Below, one piece after another: positions 26,855 to 34,709 of a stretch of 64,000 nt of DNA (position 1 is the first letter of the stretch; the number at the start of each line of letters is the position of its first letter). Made by a program: the position numbers and the translations under genes. The stretch is taken from positions 38,869 through 102,868 of the forward strand of contig JBKECK010000115.1 of assembly GCA_047974625.1 (NCBI GenBank). Direction: 5' to 3'. Source of the stretch: CADEDH01 sp047974625 (GTDB lineage: Bacteria; Actinomycetota; Acidimicrobiia; Acidimicrobiales; SZUA-35). A model generated the notes under the pieces. That model saw only the letters and a list, made by a program, of their open reading frames with translations. It was not told where the DNA came from and did not search any database.

Positions 26855-27846
26855 CGGCGGTCGCGTGGGCGGTTCCGACCCGGCCGGTCGTTCGACGACG
26901 ACCCACGTTCCTCGATGTGCCGGGCGTAGGCGTCCACGATGTCCTGGACGATCCGGTGGCGGACCACGTCGGCCGAGGTCAGCCGGACGAAGGACAGGCC
27001 GTCGATCCCGCCGAGGATCCGCTCGAGTCCGGACAGGCCGCTGCGGCCCCCGGCCACGTCGACCTGGGTCTCGTCGCCGGTGATGACGGCCTTGGAGTTG
27101 AAGCCGATCCGGGTCAGGAACATCATCATCTGCTCAGGGGTGGTGTTCTGCGCCTCGTCGAGGATGATGAAGCTGGCGTTGAGGGTCCGGCCCCGCATGA
27201 AGGCTAGGGGGGCCACCTCCACCACGCCCCGCTCGAACAGCTTGGCCGACCCGTCGGCGCCGACCATGTCGTGGAGGGCGTCGTAGAGGGGGCGGAGGTA
27301 CGGGTCGACCTTGGACATGAGGTCGCCGGGGAGGTAGCCGAGCCGTTCGCCCGCCTCCACCGCGGGCCTGGTGAGCAGGATCCGTTCCACCTGCTTGTCC
27401 TGGAGAGCCCGGACCGCGGCCGCCACCGCCAACCAGCTCTTGCCGGTGCCGGCGGGACCGATCCCGAAGGTGACGATGTTGGAGCGGATGGCGTCGAGGT
27501 GCGCCTTCTGGCCGGCGGTCTTGGGCCGCACGGCGACACCCCGGGGGGTGGTCAGGATCCGGTCGGTGAGGACTTCGGACGGGCGGGTGTCGGCCCGGAC
27601 CATGGCGATGGCCTGCTCCACGGCCTGGGATTCGAGGGCCTGCCCCTGTTCGAGGATGACGGCCAGTTCCTCGAACACCCGGGCCGCCTGGTCGGCGTCC
27701 GGCCCTTCGAGGGTGATCTCGTTCCCCCGTACATGGACCTGAGCGTCGAAGGCGTCCTCCACGGCCCGCAGGTACCGGTCACGTTCGCCGAGCAGCCCGG
27801 CCATGAGGTCGTTCCCGGGAAGCTTCAGCTTCACTGATGTCGTCAT
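26851..27846 (-). CDS. PhoH-like ATPase
   Basis: 331 residues from ATG 27846; the longer open frame is not family-like. Walker A is GIGPAGTGKSWLAVAAAV and Walker B SFIILDEAQNTTPEQM. LLTRPAVEAGERLGYLPGDL and VITGDETQVDVAG complete the PhoH pattern. The N-terminal about 90 residues form the small domain of long PhoH/PhoL proteins. It is an RNA-linked P-loop ATPase, and its constant pairing with ybeY suggests a role in rRNA or mRNA processing. It is the first gene of the era run. Confidence 0.93.
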   Translation of the reverse strand: MTTSVKLKLPGNDLMAGLLGERDRYLRAVEDAFDAQVHVRGNEITLEGPDADQAARVFEELAVILEQGQALESQAVEQAIAMVRADTRPSEVLTDRILTTPRGVAVRPKTAGQKAHLDAIRSNIVTFGIGPAGTGKSWLAVAAAVRALQDKQVERILLTRPAVEAGERLGYLPGDLMSKVDPYLRPLYDALHDMVGADGSAKLFERGVVEVAPLAFMRGRTLNASFIILDEAQNTTPEQMMMFLTRIGFNSKAVITGDETQVDVAGGRSGLSGLERILGGIDGLSFVRLTSADVVRHRIVQDIVDAYARHIEERGSSSNDRPGRNRPRDRR

Positions 27847-28010
27847 GCGTTGCCTGTACGAGAGAATCGGGCGGGCCGTCGGGCGCCGCCTCCAGACGTC
27901 GAGGCTAGCGTGAGCGGATCGGCGGTGGCCGCGGCCACCCCCACCAGCCAAGGTCCCCCGATCGTGGTGCCTCGTTGAGGAGGGGACCCCGCACCCTGCC
28001 GGAGGCCACC

Positions 28011-28736
28011 GTGGCCGACCCCGCCCCGTCCCGTATCGGGCGTCCCGACCGTCCTCCGGGGTTCGACCCGCCGGTGGACCGGTCCGCCCTCACCACCCCG
28101 GTGGCCACGCCCGACGGGGGGATCGTGGTGGTCAAGGTCCGACGTCCCCGCCCCTGGGCGGTGGAGGCCACCGCGGCGGAGGCCAACTGGCTGGCCGCGG
28201 CCGCCGGCCCGGGGGTCGTCCCCCTGGTGGCGGCCGGCCCAGACCGGTTGGCCACCGGCTGGGCCGGGCCGGTGTCGGTGGCGTCGTGCCTCGACACCCT
28301 GGCCGCCCACCCGGCCCAGGTCGTCGCGGTGGTCACCGGCGTGGCCGTGGTGCTGGGACGGATCGGCGCTCTGGGCCTGGTCCACGGGGGCTTGCGGGCC
28401 GATCACGTCATCCTCGGTGGGGCCCACCGCACCGGGGTGGCCCTGTGTTCCCCCGGGGTGGCGGACCGCGGCACCGCCATGGCCCAGCCGGGCCCAGCGT
28501 CGGGGCCGCCGGCCGACGACCTGGCCGCGCTGGGGGCCCTGGCGGCGCGGCTGTCGGCCGGTTGGCGGCACCGCCACCAGGAATGGGACCGGCTGGTCAC
28601 GGCCCTGCAGACCGAGCCGGAGCGGCTGGATCCAAGCCGGTTGGCCGGCCGTCTGGCCGAACTCCGACCGCCCCGACCGCCCGGGTTCCCGATCCGGTGG
28701 CCGGACCGGATCAAGCCACTGGGACGACGTGGGTGA
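28011..28736 (+). CDS. Degenerate protein-kinase-like protein
   Basis: 241 residues from GTG 28011 (GGAGG five bases upstream; a TTG at 27975 is the alternative). The order of kinase landmarks is recognisable: GGIVVVKV with Lys42, AEANWLAAAAGPGVVPLVA with Glu57, a hydrophobic stretch, then LGLVHGGLRADHVIL at 111-125. In that last motif the catalytic Asp is Gly117 and the following metal-binding Asn is His122, and no DFG is present. It therefore looks like a pseudokinase without phosphotransfer. The protein is soluble. Its end overlaps the convergent BldD-like gene by 26 bases. The family call is mine and moderate; function is unknown. Confidence 0.55.
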   Translation: MADPAPSRIGRPDRPPGFDPPVDRSALTTPVATPDGGIVVVKVRRPRPWAVEATAAEANWLAAAAGPGVVPLVAAGPDRLATGWAGPVSVASCLDTLAAHPAQVVAVVTGVAVVLGRIGALGLVHGGLRADHVILGGAHRTGVALCSPGVADRGTAMAQPGPASGPPADDLAALGALAARLSAGWRHRHQEWDRLVTALQTEPERLDPSRLAGRLAELRPPRPPGFPIRWPDRIKPLGRRG

Positions 28737-29238
28737 GCCCGAGATCGGCCAGCCGGTCCACGGCGGCGTCGATCTCCACCCCGAGGATGCAGGCCACGGC
28801 CCGCAGATCGTCCTCGCGGATGGTGAGCACCCGGCCGTTGAAGTCTTGGCGCTGGACCTGGATCATGACCAGGTAGCGGCCCAGCATCTCTCCCTCGGGG
28901 CCGGCCACCCCCTCCAGCTGGGTGAGGTCGATGGTCACCCCCTGCCGGCCGGTTCGCCCGGTGAGGTCCACCGTGCCGGCGTCAGCGTTCACGCTCGAAC
29001 GGGGCAGCAACTGGTCGATGGGCACGCTGTAGTAGCGGGCGAGGCGTTCCAGGCGGGGTACGGAGATGGCCCGCTCCCCCCGTTCGTAGGCGCCGAGCAC
29101 CGACGCCTTGAACTCCTGTTCGGACTGTGCTTCGACATCCTGCAACGACAAGCGCTTCTGCCGGCGGATCGCCCGCAGCCGTTCACCCACGCGGCGCCCG
29201 TACGGGGAGGGCATCCCCCCCAGGTCGTCGTCTGTCAT
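28711..29238 (-). CDS. BldD-like transcription regulator with c-di-GMP motif
   Basis: 175 residues. The N-terminal XRE-type DNA-binding domain reads GERLRAIRRQKRLSLQDVE, FKASVLGAYERGERAIS and VPRLERLARYYSVPIDQLLP, very like Streptomyces BldD. The C-terminal domain contains R130-Q-D132, eight residues, then R141-E-D-D144. This is exactly the RxD-x8-RxxD signature by which BldD binds tetrameric cyclic di-GMP. BldD represses developmental genes when c-di-GMP is high. Here it is a stand-alone minus-strand gene upstream of the convergent pseudokinase. DNA targets are unknown. Confidence 0.88.
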   Translation of the reverse strand: MTDDDLGGMPSPYGRRVGERLRAIRRQKRLSLQDVEAQSEQEFKASVLGAYERGERAISVPRLERLARYYSVPIDQLLPRSSVNADAGTVDLTGRTGRQGVTIDLTQLEGVAGPEGEMLGRYLVMIQVQRQDFNGRVLTIREDDLRAVACILGVEIDAAVDRLADLGLTHVVPVA

Positions 29239-29316
29239 GTGACCCTCGTCTCCTACGCCCCTCGCTGACCGCTCCCCGCCGTGGTCGTGCCAACCTAGAC
29301 GTCACCAGGGGCAGGA

Positions 29317-30069
29317 TCAACCACGGCAGGTGGCATCACCCTCGCCGGGCGTGACCAGCCCACCGCGGATCGCCACCAGCATGGTGCCGGCCACCACGGC
29401 TGCGGTACCCGCCCGCAGGATCTGCCCGGGCAGAACCACCCGGTCGGTGCGGGCCAGCTCCGACGGGGCGAACCCGCCCTCCGGGCCGACCACCAGGATC
29501 CGGTCGGCCCGGGTGGGGGCCCGGCCGCCGGGATCGGCGAGCACCGCGTCGGGGTTGGCGTCGAGGAAGGCGGCCAGGGGTACGGGGGCCTCGACGGAGG
29601 GGAGCCGGACCCGGCGGGATTGCATGCCGGCCTCCCGGGCGGCCACCCCGATCCGCTGATGCTGCTTGCGGGCCCTCTGGTCGTCCCAGCGGACGACGGT
29701 CCGCTCGGTGATGACCGGCACGATCCGGTCGACCCCCAACTCGACCAGTCGTTGGGTGACGGTCTCCAGTCGTTCCCCCTTCACCGGGGCGAACGCCACG
29801 GTGAGGGCCCGCTCCGGGGCCGGTTGGTGGTGGACGGGGCCGGGTCGGCCGTCGTGGAGGGTCAGCTCGGGGCAGGGGCCCGAGCCGAACCGGACCGTCC
29901 GCCAGCGGCCCCGCCCGTCGGACACCGTGATCGCGTCGCCCGGAGCGACCCGCAGGGCCCGTTGGAGGTGGTGGTGGTCACCGTCGCCGAGCCGGGGCTG
30001 GTCGAGGTCGTCGACGTAGGCGAGGGGCCGAACCCGCAGGTCCGGGTCGGCGGCCAGCTCGGGAAACAC
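29317..30069 (-). CDS. rsmE: 16S rRNA (uracil-1498-N3)-methyltransferase
   Basis: 250 residues from GTG 30069. The N-terminal PUA-like part (DHHHLQRALRVAPGDAITVSDG) is followed by the SPOUT knot with ERALTVAFAPVKGERLETVT, RTVVRW, RILVVGPEGGFAPSELA and LRAGTAAVVAGTMLVA. It methylates U1498 of 16S rRNA with SAM. It lies 15 bases after dnaJ, the usual dnaJ-rsmE pairing. Confidence 0.95.
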   Translation of the reverse strand: MFPELAADPDLRVRPLAYVDDLDQPRLGDGDHHHLQRALRVAPGDAITVSDGRGRWRTVRFGSGPCPELTLHDGRPGPVHHQPAPERALTVAFAPVKGERLETVTQRLVELGVDRIVPVITERTVVRWDDQRARKQHQRIGVAAREAGMQSRRVRLPSVEAPVPLAAFLDANPDAVLADPGGRAPTRADRILVVGPEGGFAPSELARTDRVVLPGQILRAGTAAVVAGTMLVAIRGGLVTPGEGDATCRG

Positions 30070-30084
30070 GGTTGCCGGGGACGG

Positions 30085-31188
30085 TCAGTGGAACTTGCTG
30101 CGGAACTTGCCGAGGAGGGTGTCCTCGGCCGGGTCCTTGACCACGTGGCCGAGCTCGGCGGCCAGCTTGCGGAGCAGGTCCTCCTGTTCCCCGGTGAGGT
30201 CGGTGGGGGTGTCGACCACGAGAGAGAGGACCAGATCGCCCCGGCCCTTGGCCCGCAACCGCGGCACCCCGGCCCCCCTGATCCGGTACCGGGTGCCGGT
30301 CTGGGCCCCCTTGCGGACCTCCACCGGTACCGCCTGGTCGATCCCGTCGAACTCGACGAAGGCACCCAGGGTGGCCTGGGTGACGGGAACGTGCAGCTCG
30401 GCGAGCAGGACGTCGCCCTCCCGGGTGAACACGGGATGCTCGGCCACCCGCACCTGGACGTACAGGTCTCCGGCGCCGCCACCCCGGGGGCCCACGGCGC
30501 CCCTCCCGTTGAGGCGAAGGGTGGCCCCGTCCCCGACTCCGGCGGGAACGTCCACGGTGTAGGTCTTGTCCTCCACCCGGCGACCCTCGCCCGAGCAGTC
30601 GGGGCATGGTTCGCTGATCTCCACCCCCTCGCCGTTGCAGCGGGGGCAGGTGCTGGTGGTCACCATCTGACCCAGGATCGACTGACGGAGCTGACGGACC
30701 TGACCGGACCCGCCGCACTGGCTACAAGTTCCGGACGCGGTGCCGGGCTTGGCCCCGGTGGCCTCGCAGGTGTCGCAGGGCACCGCGGTGCGGACGGTGA
30801 CCTCCTTGGCCGCTCCGGTGACCACCTCCTCCAGGGTGAGCTCGGTGGTGACCTCGAGGTCCACCCCGCGCCGGGGGCCGGTCTCGGCGCGGTTACCGAA
30901 CCCGCCGTTGATGAAGACGTCGAACAGGTCGTTCAGGCCGGTGGCCGCGAACGGGTCGCCGCCCATGCCTCCGGGGCCGGAGGCAGAACCGAAGCGGTCG
31001 TAGCGGGCCCGTTTCTGGGGGTCGCTGAGCACCTCGTACGCCTCGGCCACCTGCTTGAACCGGGCCTCCGCCTCGGCGTTGCCCGGATTGGCGTCCGGGT
31101 GAAGCTCGCGGGCCAGGCGCCGGTACGACCGCTTGATCTCCTCCGGGGACGCCGTACGTTCGACGCCCAGCAGTTGGTAATAGTCCAT
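30085..31188 (-). CDS. dnaJ: Chaperone DnaJ
   Basis: 367 residues. The J domain at 1-68 contains LARELHPDANPGN with the essential HPD. A Gly/Phe region follows (GGFGN). Four zinc repeats CxxCxGxG are visible: CDTCEATG (variant third position), CSQCGGSG, CPRCNGEG and CPDCSGEG. The C-terminal substrate domains include RLNGRGAVGPRGGGAGDLYV. It is the DnaK co-chaperone. It follows hrcA after seven bases, so the two are surely co-transcribed. Lacking dnaK and grpE next to it, this is the DnaJ2-type locus of actinobacteria. Confidence 0.96.
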   Translation of the reverse strand: MDYYQLLGVERTASPEEIKRSYRRLARELHPDANPGNAEAEARFKQVAEAYEVLSDPQKRARYDRFGSASGPGGMGGDPFAATGLNDLFDVFINGGFGNRAETGPRRGVDLEVTTELTLEEVVTGAAKEVTVRTAVPCDTCEATGAKPGTASGTCSQCGGSGQVRQLRQSILGQMVTTSTCPRCNGEGVEISEPCPDCSGEGRRVEDKTYTVDVPAGVGDGATLRLNGRGAVGPRGGGAGDLYVQVRVAEHPVFTREGDVLLAELHVPVTQATLGAFVEFDGIDQAVPVEVRKGAQTGTRYRIRGAGVPRLRAKGRGDLVLSLVVDTPTDLTGEQEDLLRKLAAELGHVVKDPAEDTLLGKFRSKFH

Positions 31189-31195
31189 GGTCAGG

Positions 31196-32191
31196 TCAGC
31201 CCTCGCTCAACCGGCTGGTGAGTTGCTGGCTGACGGCCGCCACCGCCGACAGCGCGTGTTGATAGTTCATTCTGGTGGGGCCGAGAACGGCCACCGACCC
31301 GGCCAGCTCGCCGTCGATCTCGTAGGGGGAGACCACGATGCTGCACTCCGAGAGGGGGGCCACCCCGGTCTCGCTGCCGATGGCCACCGTCATTCCCCGG
31401 TCCACCACGTCGGCCAGGAGGCTGACCACCAGCAGCTGCTGTTCCAGGATGGTCAGGACCCGACCGACCGATTCGACGGCGCCGAAGGAGTCGACGACCC
31501 GTGACGCTCCGTCCACGTAGACCCGACCAGCCTCCCGCTCGGCCACCAACGAGACATGGTGGGCCAGGGTGGCCAGCTCGACGGCCCGGGCGTTGGCGGA
31601 CGGGACGACGGGGCCTGGCCCGGCCAGGGGCCGACCCTCCATGGCCTCGCGCAGGATGAGGACGGCGTCGGCAACGTCGACGTCGGTGAGGCCGGGCCCG
31701 GGATCGAGGGTGTGTTTGACCACCTGGCCGTTGCCCATCACCACCACCAAGAGCATCACCTGGTCGCTGAGCATCACCAGCTGCACCGACCGCACGTCGG
31801 CGGATTCGTCGGTGTCGTCCACCACGACGGCGGCGTAGTTGGTCAGGCTGGTGAGCAGGCCCGCGGTCTCCCGCATCATGCCCTCGATCTCGCCCCGCAG
31901 CTGGTCGAAGAACACCGACACCTGGCGACGTTGGGGCCGCGACAACTGGGCCTGGCCGAGATGGTCGACGAAGTACCGGTAGCCCTTCTCGGTGGGCACC
32001 CGACCAGCCGAGGTGTGAGGTTGGATGAGGTAGCCCTCGCTCTCGAGCTGGGCCATGTCGTTTCGCACCGTCGCCGGTGAGACCTGCACCACGTCGGATT
32101 CGACGACGGTGCTCGAACCCACGGGAAGGGCGGTTTCGATGTATTCCTCGATGACCGCCTGCAAGATGGCGGCCTTGCGTTCGTCGAGCAT
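31196..32191 (-). CDS. hrcA: Heat-inducible transcription repressor HrcA
   Basis: 331 residues, normal length. The N-terminal winged helix reads MLDERKAAILQAVIEEYIET, VSPATVRNDMAQLESEGYL and HTSAGRVPTEKGYRYFVDHL. The GAF-like and dimerisation parts follow (GNGQVVKHTLD, SECSIVVSPYEIDGELAGSV, LGPTRMNYQHALSAVAAVSQ). HrcA represses chaperone genes by binding CIRCE sites. I looked for a CIRCE element in front of the gene and did not find one. Confidence 0.95.
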   Translation of the reverse strand: MLDERKAAILQAVIEEYIETALPVGSSTVVESDVVQVSPATVRNDMAQLESEGYLIQPHTSAGRVPTEKGYRYFVDHLGQAQLSRPQRRQVSVFFDQLRGEIEGMMRETAGLLTSLTNYAAVVVDDTDESADVRSVQLVMLSDQVMLLVVVMGNGQVVKHTLDPGPGLTDVDVADAVLILREAMEGRPLAGPGPVVPSANARAVELATLAHHVSLVAEREAGRVYVDGASRVVDSFGAVESVGRVLTILEQQLLVVSLLADVVDRGMTVAIGSETGVAPLSECSIVVSPYEIDGELAGSVAVLGPTRMNYQHALSAVAAVSQQLTSRLSEG

Positions 32192-32295
32192 GACCAGGTG
32201 ATGTCTCCTGGGGGCAGTCTAGCGAGTCCAGTGTCCGGGGCTGATGCCGGTCTCACCGCTCGGCCGGCCCGTCGGCACCCCGGCGGCCCCGCACC

Positions 32296-32336
32296 GGTGG
32301 CGGGGGTCACCGGTGCGGTGGCGGGGGTCACCGGTG
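32296..32336. repeat. Tandem duplication of a 21-bp unit between lepA and hrcA
   Basis: GGTGGCGGGGGTCACCGGTG occurs at 32296-32315 and again at 32317-32336, separated by one C. The surrounding 239-bp gap between hrcA and lepA contains no other recognisable feature. In many actinobacteria hemW occupies this position. Confidence 0.6.
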
Positions 32337-32430
32337 GAGGGCCGGATCCACACCACCGTACGGTCACGGGGATCGCCGGCACGCCGCCCACGACGCTGCG
32401 GGCGCGGCAGGCCGGACGGGCCGGTACCGC

Positions 32431-34221
32431 TCAGTCGTCCAGGCGCAGGGCCCGGATGAAGGTGTCGGGCGGGATCTCGACCCGGCCGATGTTCTTCATC
32501 CGTTTCTTGCCTTCCTTCTGCTTCTTCAGCAGCTTGTTCTTCCGCGTGATGTCCCCGCCGTAGAGCTTGGCGGTGACGTCCTTGCGGTAGGCCCGCACCG
32601 TCTCCCGGGCGATGATCCGGCCCCCGATGGCGGCCTGGATCGGCACTTCGAACTGTTGGCGGGGGATGATCTCCCGCAACTTCTCGGCCGTGCGGCGGCC
32701 GTACTCGTAGGCGTTGTCCCGGTGGACGATGGTAGAGAACGCGTCAACCTGCTCCCCGTTGAGGAGGATGTCCACCTTGACCAGGTCACCGGGCTGGTAC
32801 CCGATCGGTTCGTAGTCGAGGCTGGCGTAGCCCTGGCTGCGACTCTTCAACTGATCGAAGAAGTCGACCACCACGTCGGCCAGGGGCAGGGTGTACACCA
32901 GCTCCAGGCGCTCGGGTGAAAGGTACTCCATCTTGTCGAGCGTGCCCCGGCGGGACTGGCACAGCTCCATGAGCGTCCCGGTGTAGGACGAGGGGGCGAT
33001 CATGGACGCCCGGACGTGGGGTTCGTCGATCCGGCTCCAATCCCCGGCCGGGGGCAGCAGGGACGGGTTGTCGATGATGAGCTCCTCGCCACCGTTCATC
33101 GTGATCCGGTACGAGACCGACGGGGCGGTGGCGATCAGGTTCACGTCGAACTCGCGTTCCAGGCGCTCCCGCACGATCTCCATGTGCAGCAGGCCCAGGA
33201 ACCCACAACGGAACCCGAACCCGAGGGCGGTGGAGCTCTCCGGTTCGAAGCTGAAGCTGCCGTCATCGAGGCGGAGCTTGTCGAGGGCGTCGCGGAAGTC
33301 CTCGTAGTCGTCGCCGTCCACCGGGTACAGGCCGCAGAACACCATCGGCTGGGGTTCCCGGTACCCCTCCAGCGGTTCGGGGGCGCGGTGGGCGGCGGTG
33401 GTGACCGTCTCACCGGAGCGGGCCTCCCGGACGTCCTTTATCCCGGCCACCAGGTAACCGACCTCCCCGGGGCCGAGCGACCGCACGGGGGCGGGGGTCG
33501 GGGTGCGCACCCCGACCTCGTCCGCGTCGTGGGTGGCGCCGGCCTGCATGAACAGGAGCTTGTCGCCCTGATTGAGACGGCCGTTGACCACCCGGATGCT
33601 GGAGATCACGCCCCGGTAGGTGTCGAAGTGGCTGTCGAAGATGAGGGCCTGCAGCGGCCTGTCGGGATCGCCCACTGGGGGCGGCACCCGCTCGATGATG
33701 GCCGCGAGGAGCTCCTCCACCCCGAGGCCGGTCTTGGCCGAGATCCGCAGCACGTCCTGGGCCGGGGTGCCGATCACCTGCTCCATCTCGGCCGCGTAGC
33801 GGTCCGGGTCGGCGGCCGGGAGGTCGAGCTTGTTGAGCACCGGCACGATTTCCAGGTCGTGCTCCAGGGCCAGGTAGGTGTTGGCCAGGGTCTGGGCCTC
33901 GATCCCCTGGGCCGCGTCGACCACCAGGACGACCCCCTCGCAGGCGGCCAGGGAGCGGCTCACCTCGTAGCCGAAGTCGACATGGCCCGGGGTGTCGATC
34001 AGGTTGATGACGTAGCCGTTCCACTCCAGCTTGACGCTCTGGAGCTTGATGGTGATGCCCCGCTCCCGCTCGATGTCCATCGAGTCGAGGTACTGGGCCC
34101 GCATGTCGCGGGCCTCCACCGCCCCGCACAGCTCCAGCATGCGGTCGGCCAGGGTGGACTTGCCGTGGTCGATGTGGGCGATGATGGCGATGTTGCGGAT
34201 GTGGTCGACGGCGTGGGCCAT
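32431..34221 (-). CDS. lepA: Elongation factor 4 (LepA)
   Basis: 596 residues from ATG 34221, which matches the family start (HIRNIAIIAHIDHGKSTLAD); longer readings run into the promoter region. G motifs are AHIDHGKST, RGITIK, DTPGHVDFGYEV and NKLDLPAA. The LepA-specific C-terminal domain ends with KKRMKNIGRVEIPPDTF. It is a ribosome-binding GTPase that back-translocates or assists assembly under stress. It is divergent from rpsT with 109 bases between the starts. Confidence 0.97.
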   Translation of the reverse strand: MAHAVDHIRNIAIIAHIDHGKSTLADRMLELCGAVEARDMRAQYLDSMDIERERGITIKLQSVKLEWNGYVINLIDTPGHVDFGYEVSRSLAACEGVVLVVDAAQGIEAQTLANTYLALEHDLEIVPVLNKLDLPAADPDRYAAEMEQVIGTPAQDVLRISAKTGLGVEELLAAIIERVPPPVGDPDRPLQALIFDSHFDTYRGVISSIRVVNGRLNQGDKLLFMQAGATHDADEVGVRTPTPAPVRSLGPGEVGYLVAGIKDVREARSGETVTTAAHRAPEPLEGYREPQPMVFCGLYPVDGDDYEDFRDALDKLRLDDGSFSFEPESSTALGFGFRCGFLGLLHMEIVRERLEREFDVNLIATAPSVSYRITMNGGEELIIDNPSLLPPAGDWSRIDEPHVRASMIAPSSYTGTLMELCQSRRGTLDKMEYLSPERLELVYTLPLADVVVDFFDQLKSRSQGYASLDYEPIGYQPGDLVKVDILLNGEQVDAFSTIVHRDNAYEYGRRTAEKLREIIPRQQFEVPIQAAIGGRIIARETVRAYRKDVTAKLYGGDITRKNKLLKKQKEGKKRMKNIGRVEIPPDTFIRALRLDD

Positions 34222-34266
34222 GGTGGTCTCCACGGTAGTGGTCCACGGGTCGGGCGCGGCGGGCCG

Positions 34267-34294
34267 TTGGGCCACCGGCGGATGCCGGTATGAT
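34267..34294 (+). promoter_or_regulatory. Putative rpsT promoter
   Basis: TTGGGC (34267-34272) and TATGAT (34289-34294) are separated by 16 bases and stand 36 bases before the rpsT start. The -10 matches the housekeeping consensus at five of six positions, fitting a strongly expressed ribosomal protein gene. Confidence 0.5.
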
Positions 34295-34330
34295 CGGACG
34301 TCGCTCCGACAGCCCAGAGGTAACGAAGCA

Positions 34331-34597
34331 GTGGCCAACATCAAGAGCCAGATCAAGCGCAACCGGCAGAACGAGAAGGCCCGGCTCCGTAACCGGGCCG
34401 TCCGGTCGGAGCTGCACACCCGCGAGAAGGCGGCCCTCGCCGCCGTCGGCACCGATCAGGCCGACGAGGCCCTCCGCATCACCGTGAAGCGGATCGACAA
34501 GGCGGCCGCCAAGGGTGTGATCCACCCCAACGCCGCCGCCCGGCGCAAGAGCCGGCTCGTCGCCCGCCTCCGGGCGGCCGAGGCCGCCGTCGACTGA
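34331..34597 (+). CDS. rpsT: 30S ribosomal protein S20
   Basis: 88 residues from GTG 34331 (weak GAGG about ten bases upstream). ANIKSQIKRNRQNEKARLRN at the start and KAAAKGVIHPNAAARRKSRL near the end are diagnostic for S20. It is a small, basic, helical protein that binds 16S rRNA early in 30S assembly. It is the only plus-strand gene in this stretch, placed as in other actinobacteria between lepA and holA. Confidence 0.97.
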   Translation: MANIKSQIKRNRQNEKARLRNRAVRSELHTREKAALAAVGTDQADEALRITVKRIDKAAAKGVIHPNAAARRKSRLVARLRAAEAAVD

Positions 34598-34649
34598 CGC
34601 CCGATCCCCGGGCCAACCCACCGGCGGCCCGGGCCATGTCAACCGGTTG

Positions 34650-34676
34650 AACCCCTGGTCCCCGGACCGGGGGTTT
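34650..34676. terminator. Terminator between rpsT and holA
   Basis: AACCCC-T-GGTCC, a CC loop, then GGACC-G-GGGGTT form an 11-bp stem with one central mismatch, followed by a short T run on the plus strand and preceded by A's on the complement. It serves the convergent ends of rpsT and holA. Confidence 0.65.
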
Positions 34677-34709
34677 CGTCGTTCCCTCCGCCGGTGCCCG
34701 GCGACGGGA

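Noticed and set aside
32192..32430. CIRCE operator for hrcA
   Set aside because: No TTAGCACTC-N9-GAGTGCTAA or close variant was found upstream of hrcA or dnaJ.
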